Assembly (NCBI GenBank): GCA_016839955.1
Contig: JAEOTI010000622.1
Coordinates: 1 to 5,972, forward strand
DNA from: Candidatus Hodarchaeota archaeon
Lineage (GTDB): Archaea > Asgardarchaeota > Heimdallarchaeia > Hodarchaeales > YT1-057
DNA: 5,972 nucleotides
Reading direction: 5' to 3'
In this document: one piece after another, positions 1-5,972 of the stretch
How positions within the stretch are numbered: position 1 is the first letter of the stretch
Layout of the letters: each line of letters opens with the position of its first letter
Made by a program: the position numbers and the translations under genes
The notes under the pieces: model-generated
Seen by the model: only the letters and a program-made list of their open reading frames with translations
What the model was told of the DNA's origin: nothing
Database searches by the model: none

Positions 1-2839
1 ACCAGAGATCTATTTTAGGACGAATGATGATTCCTCCAATGTTCACATTTTTTAGCATTGGAAAGATAGTCATAACCCACATTCCCACCAGACTCCCCAA
101 AATACTTGCTATCAGTCCTAAGAGACTCAAATGAAGCACAACACCTAACACGACTTGATTTTTTGTCGCTCCTAACCGCTTGAATGTCTCAAGCGCTCTC
201 TCATTAGAAACAATTGGTTGAGAAATCACTGATGTAATACTTAATAGAGATAATACTGAAATAATTATCACCAAACTGGTTAATGTCGTCAAAATAATGG
301 CTAATGTAGTTTGTAAGAAACTCGATACAAACTGTGAAGATAAAACAACAGAAAAACTGCTGTCCTTATCCCAATCGATCTTTTCAATATTTAAAATAGG
401 ATTTATGGTCTCAACCATAAGAGGAATACTAAGTTCTTGTTCAGCAAACTCAATAATAACTACAGGGAAAACCTCATCAACAAAAGTAATGTTTACAGAA
501 TAGTTTGTCCAAGGAATTGTATAGAATGCAATTTCCCCATTATCGTCAGTAAATCCTGAGAATTTTATGCCATAATAATCATTCATTAGCACTACATTGG
601 CTTTGGTGATCCTCTGAGAGAATTGATTGGTCAAAGTAATGTTTAAGTCTCCGGTCATCTCGATGAGTTTGACTATTGATATCCGTTGGCTTTCCTTAAA
701 CGTAATTTCCTCTTGAGAAATGAAGCTCCCCTTAACTATCTGCAGAATATATTTACCTACAGGGACAAACAACTCTACTAGTCCACTAGAGTTCGTTTCA
801 CTGGAAAAAACGCCATTAATATCGCTTCTTAGCGACACATCCGCTTCAGAAACGGAATATCCACTAATAGTTTGGGTTGAAATAGAAATATAAACATAAC
901 CTATGCTTAGCATACAAGTTATGTTATTGTGACGAATTGTAAAGTATTTGGTATTTCGAAATTCACCTTTTATTGCTCTGATCTCATACACACCTGGTTC
1001 AGATAATTGAAATGTTACCCTCCCTGTGACATTAGTTGTTCCCGAGGTGACTTGGGTGGAATTCTTGAAGATCACGATATCACAATCGGCTAGTCTATTA
1101 TCAGAACTATATAATGACGTCCCGTTAAAAACAACGACATCTAATAAATAATCATCAAGAAAATCAAAAAAGAAGGTAGTTGTGTTTAAAAATATTACTT
1201 TCCAGGTTTGCATTAAACTTTGATTTTCTGCTGGGATTGCGGTAACATTATAGTCTAAACCTACTTCTAATTGAAACTCACAAATGCCACTTATATTTGT
1301 TAAGGTTTGAGCAATAGGTTCATTAAACCTTGTGATACTTACATTACTCGACTCTAGAGGAATTCTATTTTCCCCCCGAGTCCAAACGATAAAAGGAGCA
1401 GTTCCTACATAGATTGTGTGGTTAATAGTTCCATTAATGTTTAAAAAAAACTCTCCGAAACTCTCATTATATTGAAATTCAAACTTATACACACCAAGAT
1501 AATCCAGATAAATGGGGGTACCACTTTGGTAGTCAGTCATTTGAAGACCGGTGTTTATGATTCGTACAGTGCCTCCTTGAACCTCCTGTCCTGATGAAAC
1601 ATTCAAGACAGTTAAAGCCAGAGAATTCTCTAATTGAACTTCTATATGCATTGATTCGGTTAATTTAATTGTTGAATTCTTTTCAATCTCCCTATAATGA
1701 ACCAAAATATCATAGAAATCTTCCGAAATCCTATGAAATTGAGCCAATCCCTCAGCATCTGTTTGAGAAGTACGATTCTCGTTATGGCGAAACTTATTCT
1801 GAAGAAAAATAGACGCATTCTCTGCTGGTTCCTTATTAAAGGTAATGTTGAAGTCGAGATCATAATATGAGGCCCCGATTCGAATCTCAAAGGGATCAAT
1901 GAAGCTTTTATTTACAAACACTGAAAGTGGAGCACTACTTTGTACTCCAGAGGGAGTTGCCACAAATTCATAGCTTCCAAATTTCAGCGTAAATTCTGTG
2001 AAATTTCCATCTTGAATTGTTTTTGTCTCAACATGGGCACCATTTGGAGTATAAGCCACAATCGGTGTTCCTACTAAAGTTTCTGCAAGTTCTGGATCCT
2101 GGGTATTGAGAAGGATTCGCAGTGAATACTCCTCATTTAAGAGCTCAAACAACCTCTCTTTCGTTATAATTTCTTCATTGACCAACACTCGAATGAAAGA
2201 AACAAAATTCGATTCCTTCTTAGCCAAAATTTTCCCCACTGATAATGGAACTAGTAATTCCTCATCAGTCGGAGTGTCTGAACGTATTATCCCAGTAATT
2301 ACAACTTCTATCACCACATCAGTCACAGTGCTCGCTAGTTGGAGTTTATCGTCACAATCCAAGCCAAGTCCTTCTGCTAAGAGATACCCGATCATTGCTC
2401 CATTGACATGAGTGTTTGTAGTTTCACCAAAATTTGGGTTAAACCAGGTACCTTCTATCAGGCTTATGGGAGTAACCTGGAGGAAATTCGGTGTTATCCC
2501 TCGGACTATCATAGATTGGTCATCTAAATTTTGTATGATGGAGACACACATAGTTTCAGCACTGATTGCTATAACTCCTTTTACTTTCTGAATATCAGAT
2601 TGTACATAATCAGGAACCATACCAGTGAGAGGAGTCGTGCTTCCTGGTTCTGTAACGATTAAAATGTTGTCTGCTTCATCAATGAAGAATTCCTCTTCAC
2701 TAACCCCCATTATAAATGCTGCAATCGCCCCCGAAGTTGTGGAAACAAACATGATACCAATTAAAAACAACCATAGATCTCTGAGAGTAAATATCTTAAT
2801 TCTAGCCAGTACAAATGTATTTACTTTAAGTAGATCCAT
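1..2839 (-). CDS. FtsX-like ABC transporter permease with a long Ig-like/CarboxypepD_reg-like extracellular stalk (3' end beyond window)
   Basis: Read on the minus strand from ATG 2839, the frame stays open for 946 codons and leaves the window. Seen: a membrane helix at about residues 21-45; an extracellular MacB-PCD-like domain at about 46-240 (it contains the strand VVITGI followed by LLVPLSVGKIL); seven beta-rich units at about 241-812; a helix at about 844-872; the FtsX-type cytoplasmic motif ERALETFKRLGATKNQV at about 879-895; and a helix at about 896-925. The last helix of the family is missing only because the window ends. FtsX/MacB/LolCE permeases couple a cytosolic ATPase to work on extracytoplasmic lipids, proteins or hydrolases. 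The substrate here cannot be told. The stalk carries more than 20 N-x-S/T sequons, which fits an archaeal surface-exposed glycoprotein. It lies 13 bases behind the shorter permease gene and probably pairs with it. A TTG directly before the ATG (2842-2840) is an alternative start. The family call is firm; the role is inferred. Confidence 0.88.
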   Translation of the reverse strand, partial: MDLLKVNTFVLARIKIFTLRDLWLFLIGIMFVSTTSGAIAAFIMGVSEEEFFIDEADNILIVTEPGSTTPLTGMVPDYVQSDIQKVKGVIAISAETMCVSIIQNLDDQSMIVRGITPNFLQVTPISLIEGTWFNPNFGETTNTHVNGAMIGYLLAEGLGLDCDDKLQLASTVTDVVIEVVITGIIRSDTPTDEELLVPLSVGKILAKKESNFVSFIRVLVNEEIITKERLFELLNEEYSLRILLNTQDPELAETLVGTPIVAYTPNGAHVETKTIQDGNFTEFTLKFGSYEFVATPSGVQSSAPLSVFVNKSFIDPFEIRIGASYYDLDFNITFNKEPAENASIFLQNKFRHNENRTSQTDAEGLAQFHRISEDFYDILVHYREIEKNSTIKLTESMHIEVQLENSLALTVLNVSSGQEVQGGTVRIINTGLQMTDYQSGTPIYLDYLGVYKFEFQYNESFGEFFLNINGTINHTIYVGTAPFIVWTRGENRIPLESSNVSITRFNEPIAQTLTNISGICEFQLEVGLDYNVTAIPAENQSLMQTWKVIFLNTTTFFFDFLDDYLLDVVVFNGTSLYSSDNRLADCDIVIFKNSTQVTSGTTNVTGRVTFQLSEPGVYEIRAIKGEFRNTKYFTIRHNNITCMLSIGYVYISISTQTISGYSVSEADVSLRSDINGVFSSETNSSGLVELFVPVGKYILQIVKGSFISQEEITFKESQRISIVKLIEMTGDLNITLTNQFSQRITKANVVLMNDYYGIKFSGFTDDNGEIAFYTIPWTNYSVNITFVDEVFPVVIIEFAEQELSIPLMVETINPILNIEKIDWDKDSSFSVVLSSQFVSSFLQTTLAIILTTLTSLVIIISVLSLLSITSVISQPIVSNERALETFKRLGATKNQVVLGVVLHLSLLGLIASILGSLVGMWVMTIFPMLKNVNIGGIIIRPKIDLW
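404..2119 (-). other. Coding region for seven tandem beta-sandwich-like units (permease stalk)
   Basis: This part of the long permease gene encodes about residues 241-812. By eye it divides into seven units of roughly 75-85 residues, starting near residues 241, 321, 402, 476, 560, 647 and 729. Most units share a pattern: a strand with hydrophobic alternation, a turn of the type (T/S)-D/N-x-x-G-x-x-x-F or close to it (for example TDAEGLAQF, NSSGLVELF, TDDNGEIAF), then a strand ending in Y-x-(V/I/F) (YEFVA, YDILV, YNVTA, YEIRA, YILQI, YSVNI). This is the typical look of carboxypeptidase-regulatory-like or bacterial-Ig-like domains. The units are diverged, with no near-identical DNA repeats, so this is an old duplication or serial domain gain. 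Exact domain boundaries are estimates. Confidence 0.7.
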
Positions 2840-2849
2840 CAATATGAGA

Positions 2850-2853
2850 CTCC
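2850..2853 (-). promoter_or_regulatory. Shine-Dalgarno of the long permease gene, overlapping the upstream stop codon
   Basis: On the minus strand GGAG begins with the last G of the TAG stop of the 390-residue permease (2855-2853). It sits 10 bases before ATG 2839 and 7 bases before the in-frame TTG at 2842. Because the ribosome terminating on the first gene covers this site, translational coupling of the two permeases is likely, which suits a fixed ratio of two partner subunits. Confidence 0.65.
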
Positions 2854-4025
2854 TATCTATCTATACCATGTGTGGACAAAGTAAGATTACTTGGTTCTTT
2901 TCTAGCAATGATAACCGCAGGATATAAAGCAGCCACCATTGATATAAGATTAGAAAAAAGCATCAAGATAAATATCGTAGTTATATCAAATTCTGGAATT
3001 AAAAAACCACCAGTAAAGAACACTGATAGAAAAGAAAATAACAAGGGGGGTATCATAATCCCAAAAAGAAATCCCATGATAAATCCTGCATTTCCAATTA
3101 TTTCAGCCAATATCATGACTAAAAAGATAACTTGGAACGTAGACAAACCCATTGCTCTCATAATTAGTAGATCTCGTTCATATTTCTTCACAAACCAAGA
3201 AATGGCATGGAAAATTCGTATTAAGGCAATGATAAACAAGACTCCAAATAGTAGGCTTAATTGAAGTATAATATCAGAAAAAAGATTGTCAGTAAATACA
3301 TCAGTTTGTTGTTCAGGTTTGATCGTCAAAGTCTGTATATGATCTTTCAGTATAACTTTTAGATCTGTGATTGTTTCTTCTGCAAAATGTGCATTTTTCA
3401 AACGGATCTTAATCCTCTGATACAAATTCTGAGTCAAATTTTGGTTAAAAAGCATTAAATAGTCTTCTATTTCAACGAGAATTACATTTTGCTGTTCTTT
3501 AACATTTTGGATAAAACCAACAATAAGTAATTGCACTTCTGTCCCGAGTGAGTCATCAGTAAGATTTATTTCGGAGGAACCGACCAAAGGATGAAGATTT
3601 TTTCCTACTAAACATTCAGGATAACTGTTATTAGATTGGGGGAGCTTTCCAGCGTAAATCTCTGCTTTTGAGTAATAAATCATCAATTCCGAGATATTTA
3701 CACCAATTATGTAAGAATAGAAGGATTCATTTATTGAGGAAAGACAAACTTTTCTTTCAACAACCGGTAAAACGTGTTCTATATTCGTATGGGTAATTAA
3801 AGAAAGAACTTCAGGAGGGAGCCCATTATCTGGATTGTTTGTTTGAATAAATATACTAGGAGAATCGCCGGCTTTTTTTGTAATCCCAAAAATTTCAGCT
3901 GTGAAACCTGAAATTACCCCAGATGTAGCAATCATCATTGAAATAATTAGAGCAAATCCCATAATAGATCTGAAGGAATGTTTCTGGCTCCTTCCAATTA
4001 TTCGGATTGTGAACTTCATGAACAA
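2853..4025 (-). CDS. FtsX-like ABC transporter permease, standard length (390 aa)
   Basis: Seen: one N-terminal membrane helix at about residues 22-46; a soluble, presumably extracellular region at about 47-250 of MacB-PCD type (strand LLIVGFI followed by ILVEIEDYLMLF); then three helices at about 253-275, 297-335 (re-entrant or long) and 349-373. Between helices 2 and 3 is the FtsX signature YERDLLIMRAMGLSTFQV, and after the last helix is YPAVIIARKEPSNLTL, the family's P-x-x-x-A-x-x-x-P-x-x-x-L end. The full four-helix plan and length match ordinary FtsX/MacB/LolCE permeases. It is the first gene of the operon and the likely partner of the long permease downstream, both needing an ATPase not seen here. 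Start: the frame opens with TTG at 4025, and an ATG lies two codons later at 4019. The SD spacing (8 versus 14 bases) favours TTG. The transported or controlled substrate is unknown. Confidence 0.9.
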   Translation of the reverse strand: MFMKFTIRIIGRSQKHSFRSIMGFALIISMMIATSGVISGFTAEIFGITKKAGDSPSIFIQTNNPDNGLPPEVLSLITHTNIEHVLPVVERKVCLSSINESFYSYIIGVNISELMIYYSKAEIYAGKLPQSNNSYPECLVGKNLHPLVGSSEINLTDDSLGTEVQLLIVGFIQNVKEQQNVILVEIEDYLMLFNQNLTQNLYQRIKIRLKNAHFAEETITDLKVILKDHIQTLTIKPEQQTDVFTDNLFSDIILQLSLLFGVLFIIALIRIFHAISWFVKKYERDLLIMRAMGLSTFQVIFLVMILAEIIGNAGFIMGFLFGIMIPPLLFSFLSVFFTGGFLIPEFDITTIFILMLFSNLISMVAALYPAVIIARKEPSNLTLSTHGIDR

Positions 4026-4033
4026 TAACTAGA

Positions 4034-4040
4034 CACCTTT
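4034..4040 (-). promoter_or_regulatory. Shine-Dalgarno AAAGGTG of the short permease gene
   Basis: The minus strand reads AAAGGTG, whose AGGTG core matches the middle of GGAGGTGAT. The spacing is 8 bases to TTG 4025 and 14 bases to ATG 4019, so this site argues for the TTG start, giving an N-terminus Met-Phe-Met-Lys. Confidence 0.5.
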
Positions 4041-4047
4041 AATTACA

Positions 4048-4055
4048 TTATAAAT
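4048..4055 (-). promoter_or_regulatory. Candidate TATA box for the permease operon
   Basis: The minus strand carries TTTATAAT, close to the archaeal TATA consensus. An archaeal start site about 26 bases downstream would fall near 4025, practically on the start codon. That would give a leaderless message and conflict with use of the SD at 4040-4034. The weaker TATTAAAC (about 4074-4067) would leave room for a leader of roughly 20 bases. Either could be the real element. Confidence 0.3.
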
Positions 4056-4129
4056 CGAAATACAATGTTTAATAGTTGTCGTTTTCAATATGGTTTCATT
4101 TTAACATAATCACAATAAATACCAATGAG

Positions 4130-4142
4130 GTAATAAGATTAC
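4130..4142. repeat. Short inverted repeat GTAAT-AAG-ATTAC
   Basis: Perfect 5-bp arms flank a 3-base centre in the divergent intergenic region, 17 bases from the longer palindrome. It might be a half of a regulatory region, but arms this short occur by chance in AT-rich DNA. Confidence 0.3.
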
Positions 4143-4159
4143 TGCTTGCTGACTTCTGT

Positions 4160-4178
4160 AATTTTAGCCACTAAAATT
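4160..4178. repeat. Perfect inverted repeat AATTTTAG-CCA-CTAAAATT, candidate operator
   Basis: Two perfect 8-bp arms surround a 3-bp centre, giving a 19-bp two-fold symmetric site in the middle of the divergent intergenic region. The right arm runs into AATTTTTAA (4175-4183), a possible TATA element for the plus-strand gene. Size and symmetry suit a dimeric helix-turn-helix regulator. As RNA it would be a weak AT-rich hairpin, and there is no gene end here, so a terminator is unlikely. The regulator is unknown. Confidence 0.45.
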
Positions 4179-4293
4179 TTTAACCTTGAGCTTTACACAG
4201 GTCTTATTCGTTTTAATACTTATGATAACATGGTTTCAATTCACTTCCATCATACTTTTAGATAATTAAACAGGAAGCATCTCAACTAGAAGA

Positions 4294-4298
4294 GAGGT
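4294..4298 (+). promoter_or_regulatory. Shine-Dalgarno GAGGT of the glycosyltransferase gene
   Basis: GAGGT matches GGAGGTGAT and sits 7 bases before ATG 4306. The frame upstream is closed by a TAA at 4267 with no other usable start between, so this site and ATG fix the start of the gene. Confidence 0.7.
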
Positions 4299-4305
4299 CA
4301 GTTTC

Positions 4306-5972
4306 ATGGTCTCAATAATAGATTTTTTGCCAATTCTAACAATATTCGCAGTAGGAGCTGGCATCTGGCAACTTCTAAATAAATTAGTGAGATGTAATTT
4401 CCGCAAAACTGAATGTTTTAATATTTTCTTATTGCTTGGATCGTTCGGTCTTATTCTTCCTCTTACATGGATTGGTATTCAACCGAATGGAATCTTAACA
4501 CTTTCTCTAGGAAGCCATTCATTTGATTTGATTAACTTCCATGGGTGGTGTTTGACATACCTGGCATTAGGATTGATAATCGCAATAATTGCAGCCTATT
4601 ATCTGCTCCGCAAATTACTTACAAGGCTCGAGCATTCCCAATTTGATTTGAATACTCTTAAAGATTATCGAACTGCCTTGCTAGGTTTGCTACTCTTGGA
4701 TTATTTCATTCTCGAATCCATTCTACCTCTACGTGGTTTTGATGCTTTATACTACTATTTTCCTGAGGCTGAAGTCTTCTACCAAACAGGTAGGATAACA
4801 GAAGTAAACTACCTATCATTTTTACCTGTGATAAAGAGTCCCCTAAACGTTCTCCTTTATGTCTACAGTTATGAAGTTACAGGTGAACTAGCCATCCAAT
4901 TAATCCCTTTTATCTTTCTTCTTGGTTTGGTTTTATTGGTCTATGACTTTTCTCTGGAGTTATTCGACAATCATTCACTAGCTTTGATCGCTGCAATTTT
5001 CACACTGACTCTTCCTCTTACCTACTGGTTAATGAACTATTGGGTTTTTTATCAAGATCTCTATCTATGTTATTTCTTCTCTATGACTTGTTATTTTAGT
5101 TTGAAATGGTATAAATCCCCATCAAAACTAAGTTATGGATTATTTATGGCTATAGGAATAATTACCACGTTATTATCAAAAATAACAGGATGGACTTTGC
5201 CAATAATCCTTGTATTATGGTTACCTACTGGATTAAAGGGAAAAATTACTCGTTTAACAATTATTCCTATACTTGGAGCCTTTTTGTGTATTCAAGCTGC
5301 TACTAAAGTTTTTATTGGTATCACTCTACCTATTTTTATTTCTCTCGGAGCTGCAGGTTATTTTATTATCAAAGAGAAACAAGCAGATTATCATACGCGA
5401 ACATTTATTCGACTTATCCCAATTGCAATTGGTGCTGTAATTGGAAGCTTCTGGCTTAATAATAGGATGTCATTATCGAAATTAGTCTGGGAAGAGATAT
5501 ACACTCTGTACTTTCGATTTAGTCGAACCATAATATGGAGTTACCCAAAACAATTTCAGAATCCCTTGCTCTATACACTTGAAAACGTTCATAGAGTCAA
5601 TTTTATATCTGCAGCAGGGATTTTATTAATTGGAAGTGCCTTCGTTTTACCTTGGCTCATCCTCAAGGTTTTTTCGCTGAAAGATTTCCGTCCTATCACC
5701 GCACCTCTAATTTGGATATTAGTTTTTTTTGGGATTTGGGCTACATTTTATCTAGATGGCTCGATTCGCTATTTAGCTCCCATTATCACCCCAATGGTAC
5801 TTATTGTCTCATGGGGCTTTTATCAATTAACAAAGAAGATTGAAAATAAAGCAAGACAGGATTTTGCTGCATTGTTATTCGCATTCCTAGGATGTCTTAG
5901 CTTTTACTATTTAATCCCCTTAAAATCATTGTCAATCACAGATCAAACTCAAGAAGCAATCGGGCTTAGTTA
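4306..5972 (+). CDS. GT-C fold (GT39/PMT-like) membrane glycosyltransferase, reaching the window edge
   Basis: The frame runs from ATG 4306 for 555 codons to the window edge, where the last two bases TA could begin a stop or a Tyr codon. The protein is very hydrophobic with about a dozen membrane helices (first ones near residues 5-24, 37-60, 80-101 and 120-142). The loop after helix 4 carries RGFDALYYYFPEAEVFYQTG, with Asp146, Glu154 and Glu156, which resembles the acidic first outer loop of GT39/PMT-like enzymes where the catalytic or metal-binding acid sits. A second loop has WVFYQD (Asp251), and near the C-terminus YLDGSIRYLAP (482-492) resembles the family's late R-Y-x-x-P segment. Such enzymes transfer a sugar from a polyprenyl-phosphate carrier to protein, lipid or a glycan on the outer membrane face. 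Donor and acceptor cannot be read here. It is transcribed away from the permease operon, with a good SD 7 bases before the start. The superfamily call is fairly safe; the exact family is not. Confidence 0.78.
   Translation, partial: MVSIIDFLPILTIFAVGAGIWQLLNKLVRCNFRKTECFNIFLLLGSFGLILPLTWIGIQPNGILTLSLGSHSFDLINFHGWCLTYLALGLIIAIIAAYYLLRKLLTRLEHSQFDLNTLKDYRTALLGLLLLDYFILESILPLRGFDALYYYFPEAEVFYQTGRITEVNYLSFLPVIKSPLNVLLYVYSYEVTGELAIQLIPFIFLLGLVLLVYDFSLELFDNHSLALIAAIFTLTLPLTYWLMNYWVFYQDLYLCYFFSMTCYFSLKWYKSPSKLSYGLFMAIGIITTLLSKITGWTLPIILVLWLPTGLKGKITRLTIIPILGAFLCIQAATKVFIGITLPIFISLGAAGYFIIKEKQADYHTRTFIRLIPIAIGAVIGSFWLNNRMSLSKLVWEEIYTLYFRFSRTIIWSYPKQFQNPLLYTLENVHRVNFISAAGILLIGSAFVLPWLILKVFSLKDFRPITAPLIWILVFFGIWATFYLDGSIRYLAPIITPMVLIVSWGFYQLTKKIENKARQDFAALLFAFLGCLSFYYLIPLKSLSITDQTQEAIGLS

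Larger units (their letters stand above)
4026..4305. promoter_or_regulatory. Divergent intergenic region between the permease operon and the glycosyltransferase gene
   Basis: This 280-base AT-rich stretch separates divergently read genes, so it must hold promoters for both directions. No convincing small open frame or structured RNA gene was found. It contains two inverted repeats (4130-4142 and 4160-4178), TATA-like tracts on both strands, for example TTTATAAT at 4055-4048 (minus) and AATTTTTAA at 4175-4183 (plus), and the two SD sites at its ends. Transcription start sites cannot be fixed from sequence alone. Confidence 0.6.

Noticed and set aside
1660..1899. 79-codon open frame on the minus strand
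   Set aside because: It lies out of frame inside the long permease gene, whose own frame is uninterrupted there, so there is no sign of a frameshift.
2106..2927. Two open frames of about 100 codons on the plus strand (2106-2411 and 2625-2927)
   Set aside because: Both are antisense to the long permease gene, are low-complexity in Ser/Thr/Ile and lack ribosome binding sites. They are shadow frames.
2872..3264. 130-codon open frame on the plus strand
   Set aside because: It is antisense to the clear FtsX-type permease gene and has no SD or family resemblance. It is the mirror of a membrane-protein gene.
4090..4238. Nonamer ATGGTTTCA at 4090-4098 and again at 4230-4238 as a direct-repeat operator
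   Set aside because: The match does not extend beyond nine bases, and a 9-mer pair in 280 AT-rich bases is not surprising.
4100..4260. Possible tRNA or small structured RNA in the intergenic region
   Set aside because: No cloverleaf arms, T-loop GTTCRA motif or GC-rich stems could be found. Only AT-rich short palindromes are present.
5723..5730. Run of eight T as a possible phase-variation or slippage site
   Set aside because: It encodes Val-Phe-Phe in an intact frame. Runs of this length are common in AT-rich genes, and no neighbouring alternative frame makes a sensible protein.
5652..5843. 63-codon open frame on the plus strand
   Set aside because: It is in another frame of the glycosyltransferase gene, which reads through the region without a break and keeps its YLDGSIRYLAP motif.

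Overview
The window reads as low-GC archaeal chromosome and holds three protein genes. All three are preceded by Shine-Dalgarno (SD) matches to GGAGGTGAT. The predicted extracellular parts of the minus-strand proteins are rich in N-x-S/T sequons, and the plus-strand protein looks like a GT-C (GT39/PMT-like) membrane glycosyltransferase. Archaea from anaerobic sediments, including Asgard lineages, often carry large FtsX-like permeases with carboxypeptidase-regulatory or Ig-like inserts. An Asgard or related uncultured archaeon is therefore plausible, but no marker gene here proves it.

Region 1 (1-4025, minus strand) is a two-gene operon of FtsX/MacB-type ABC transporter permeases. The first gene (4025 to 2853) is a normal 390-residue protein: one N-terminal membrane helix, an extracellular MacB-PCD-like domain and three C-terminal helices. 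The second gene starts 13 bases after it and runs off the left edge (at least 946 residues). It has the same plan, but about seven repeated beta-sandwich-like units of about 80 residues (some 570 residues in all) are inserted between the periplasmic-core-like domain and the second helix. Together they look like an asymmetric LolC/LolE-like heterodimer, one short half and one half carrying a long, probably glycosylated stalk. No ATPase gene is in view. If the operon has one, it lies left of position 1.

Region 2 (4026-4305) is a divergent intergenic region. It contains a perfect 8-bp inverted repeat with a 3-bp centre (4160-4178), a shorter palindrome (4130-4142), TATA-like sequences and the SD sites of both flanking genes.

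Region 3 (4306-5972, plus strand) encodes a polytopic GT39/PMT-like glycosyltransferase, cut by the right edge or ending exactly there. If the divergent genes are related in function, the enzyme could contribute to glycosylating surface proteins such as the long permease. That link is speculative.
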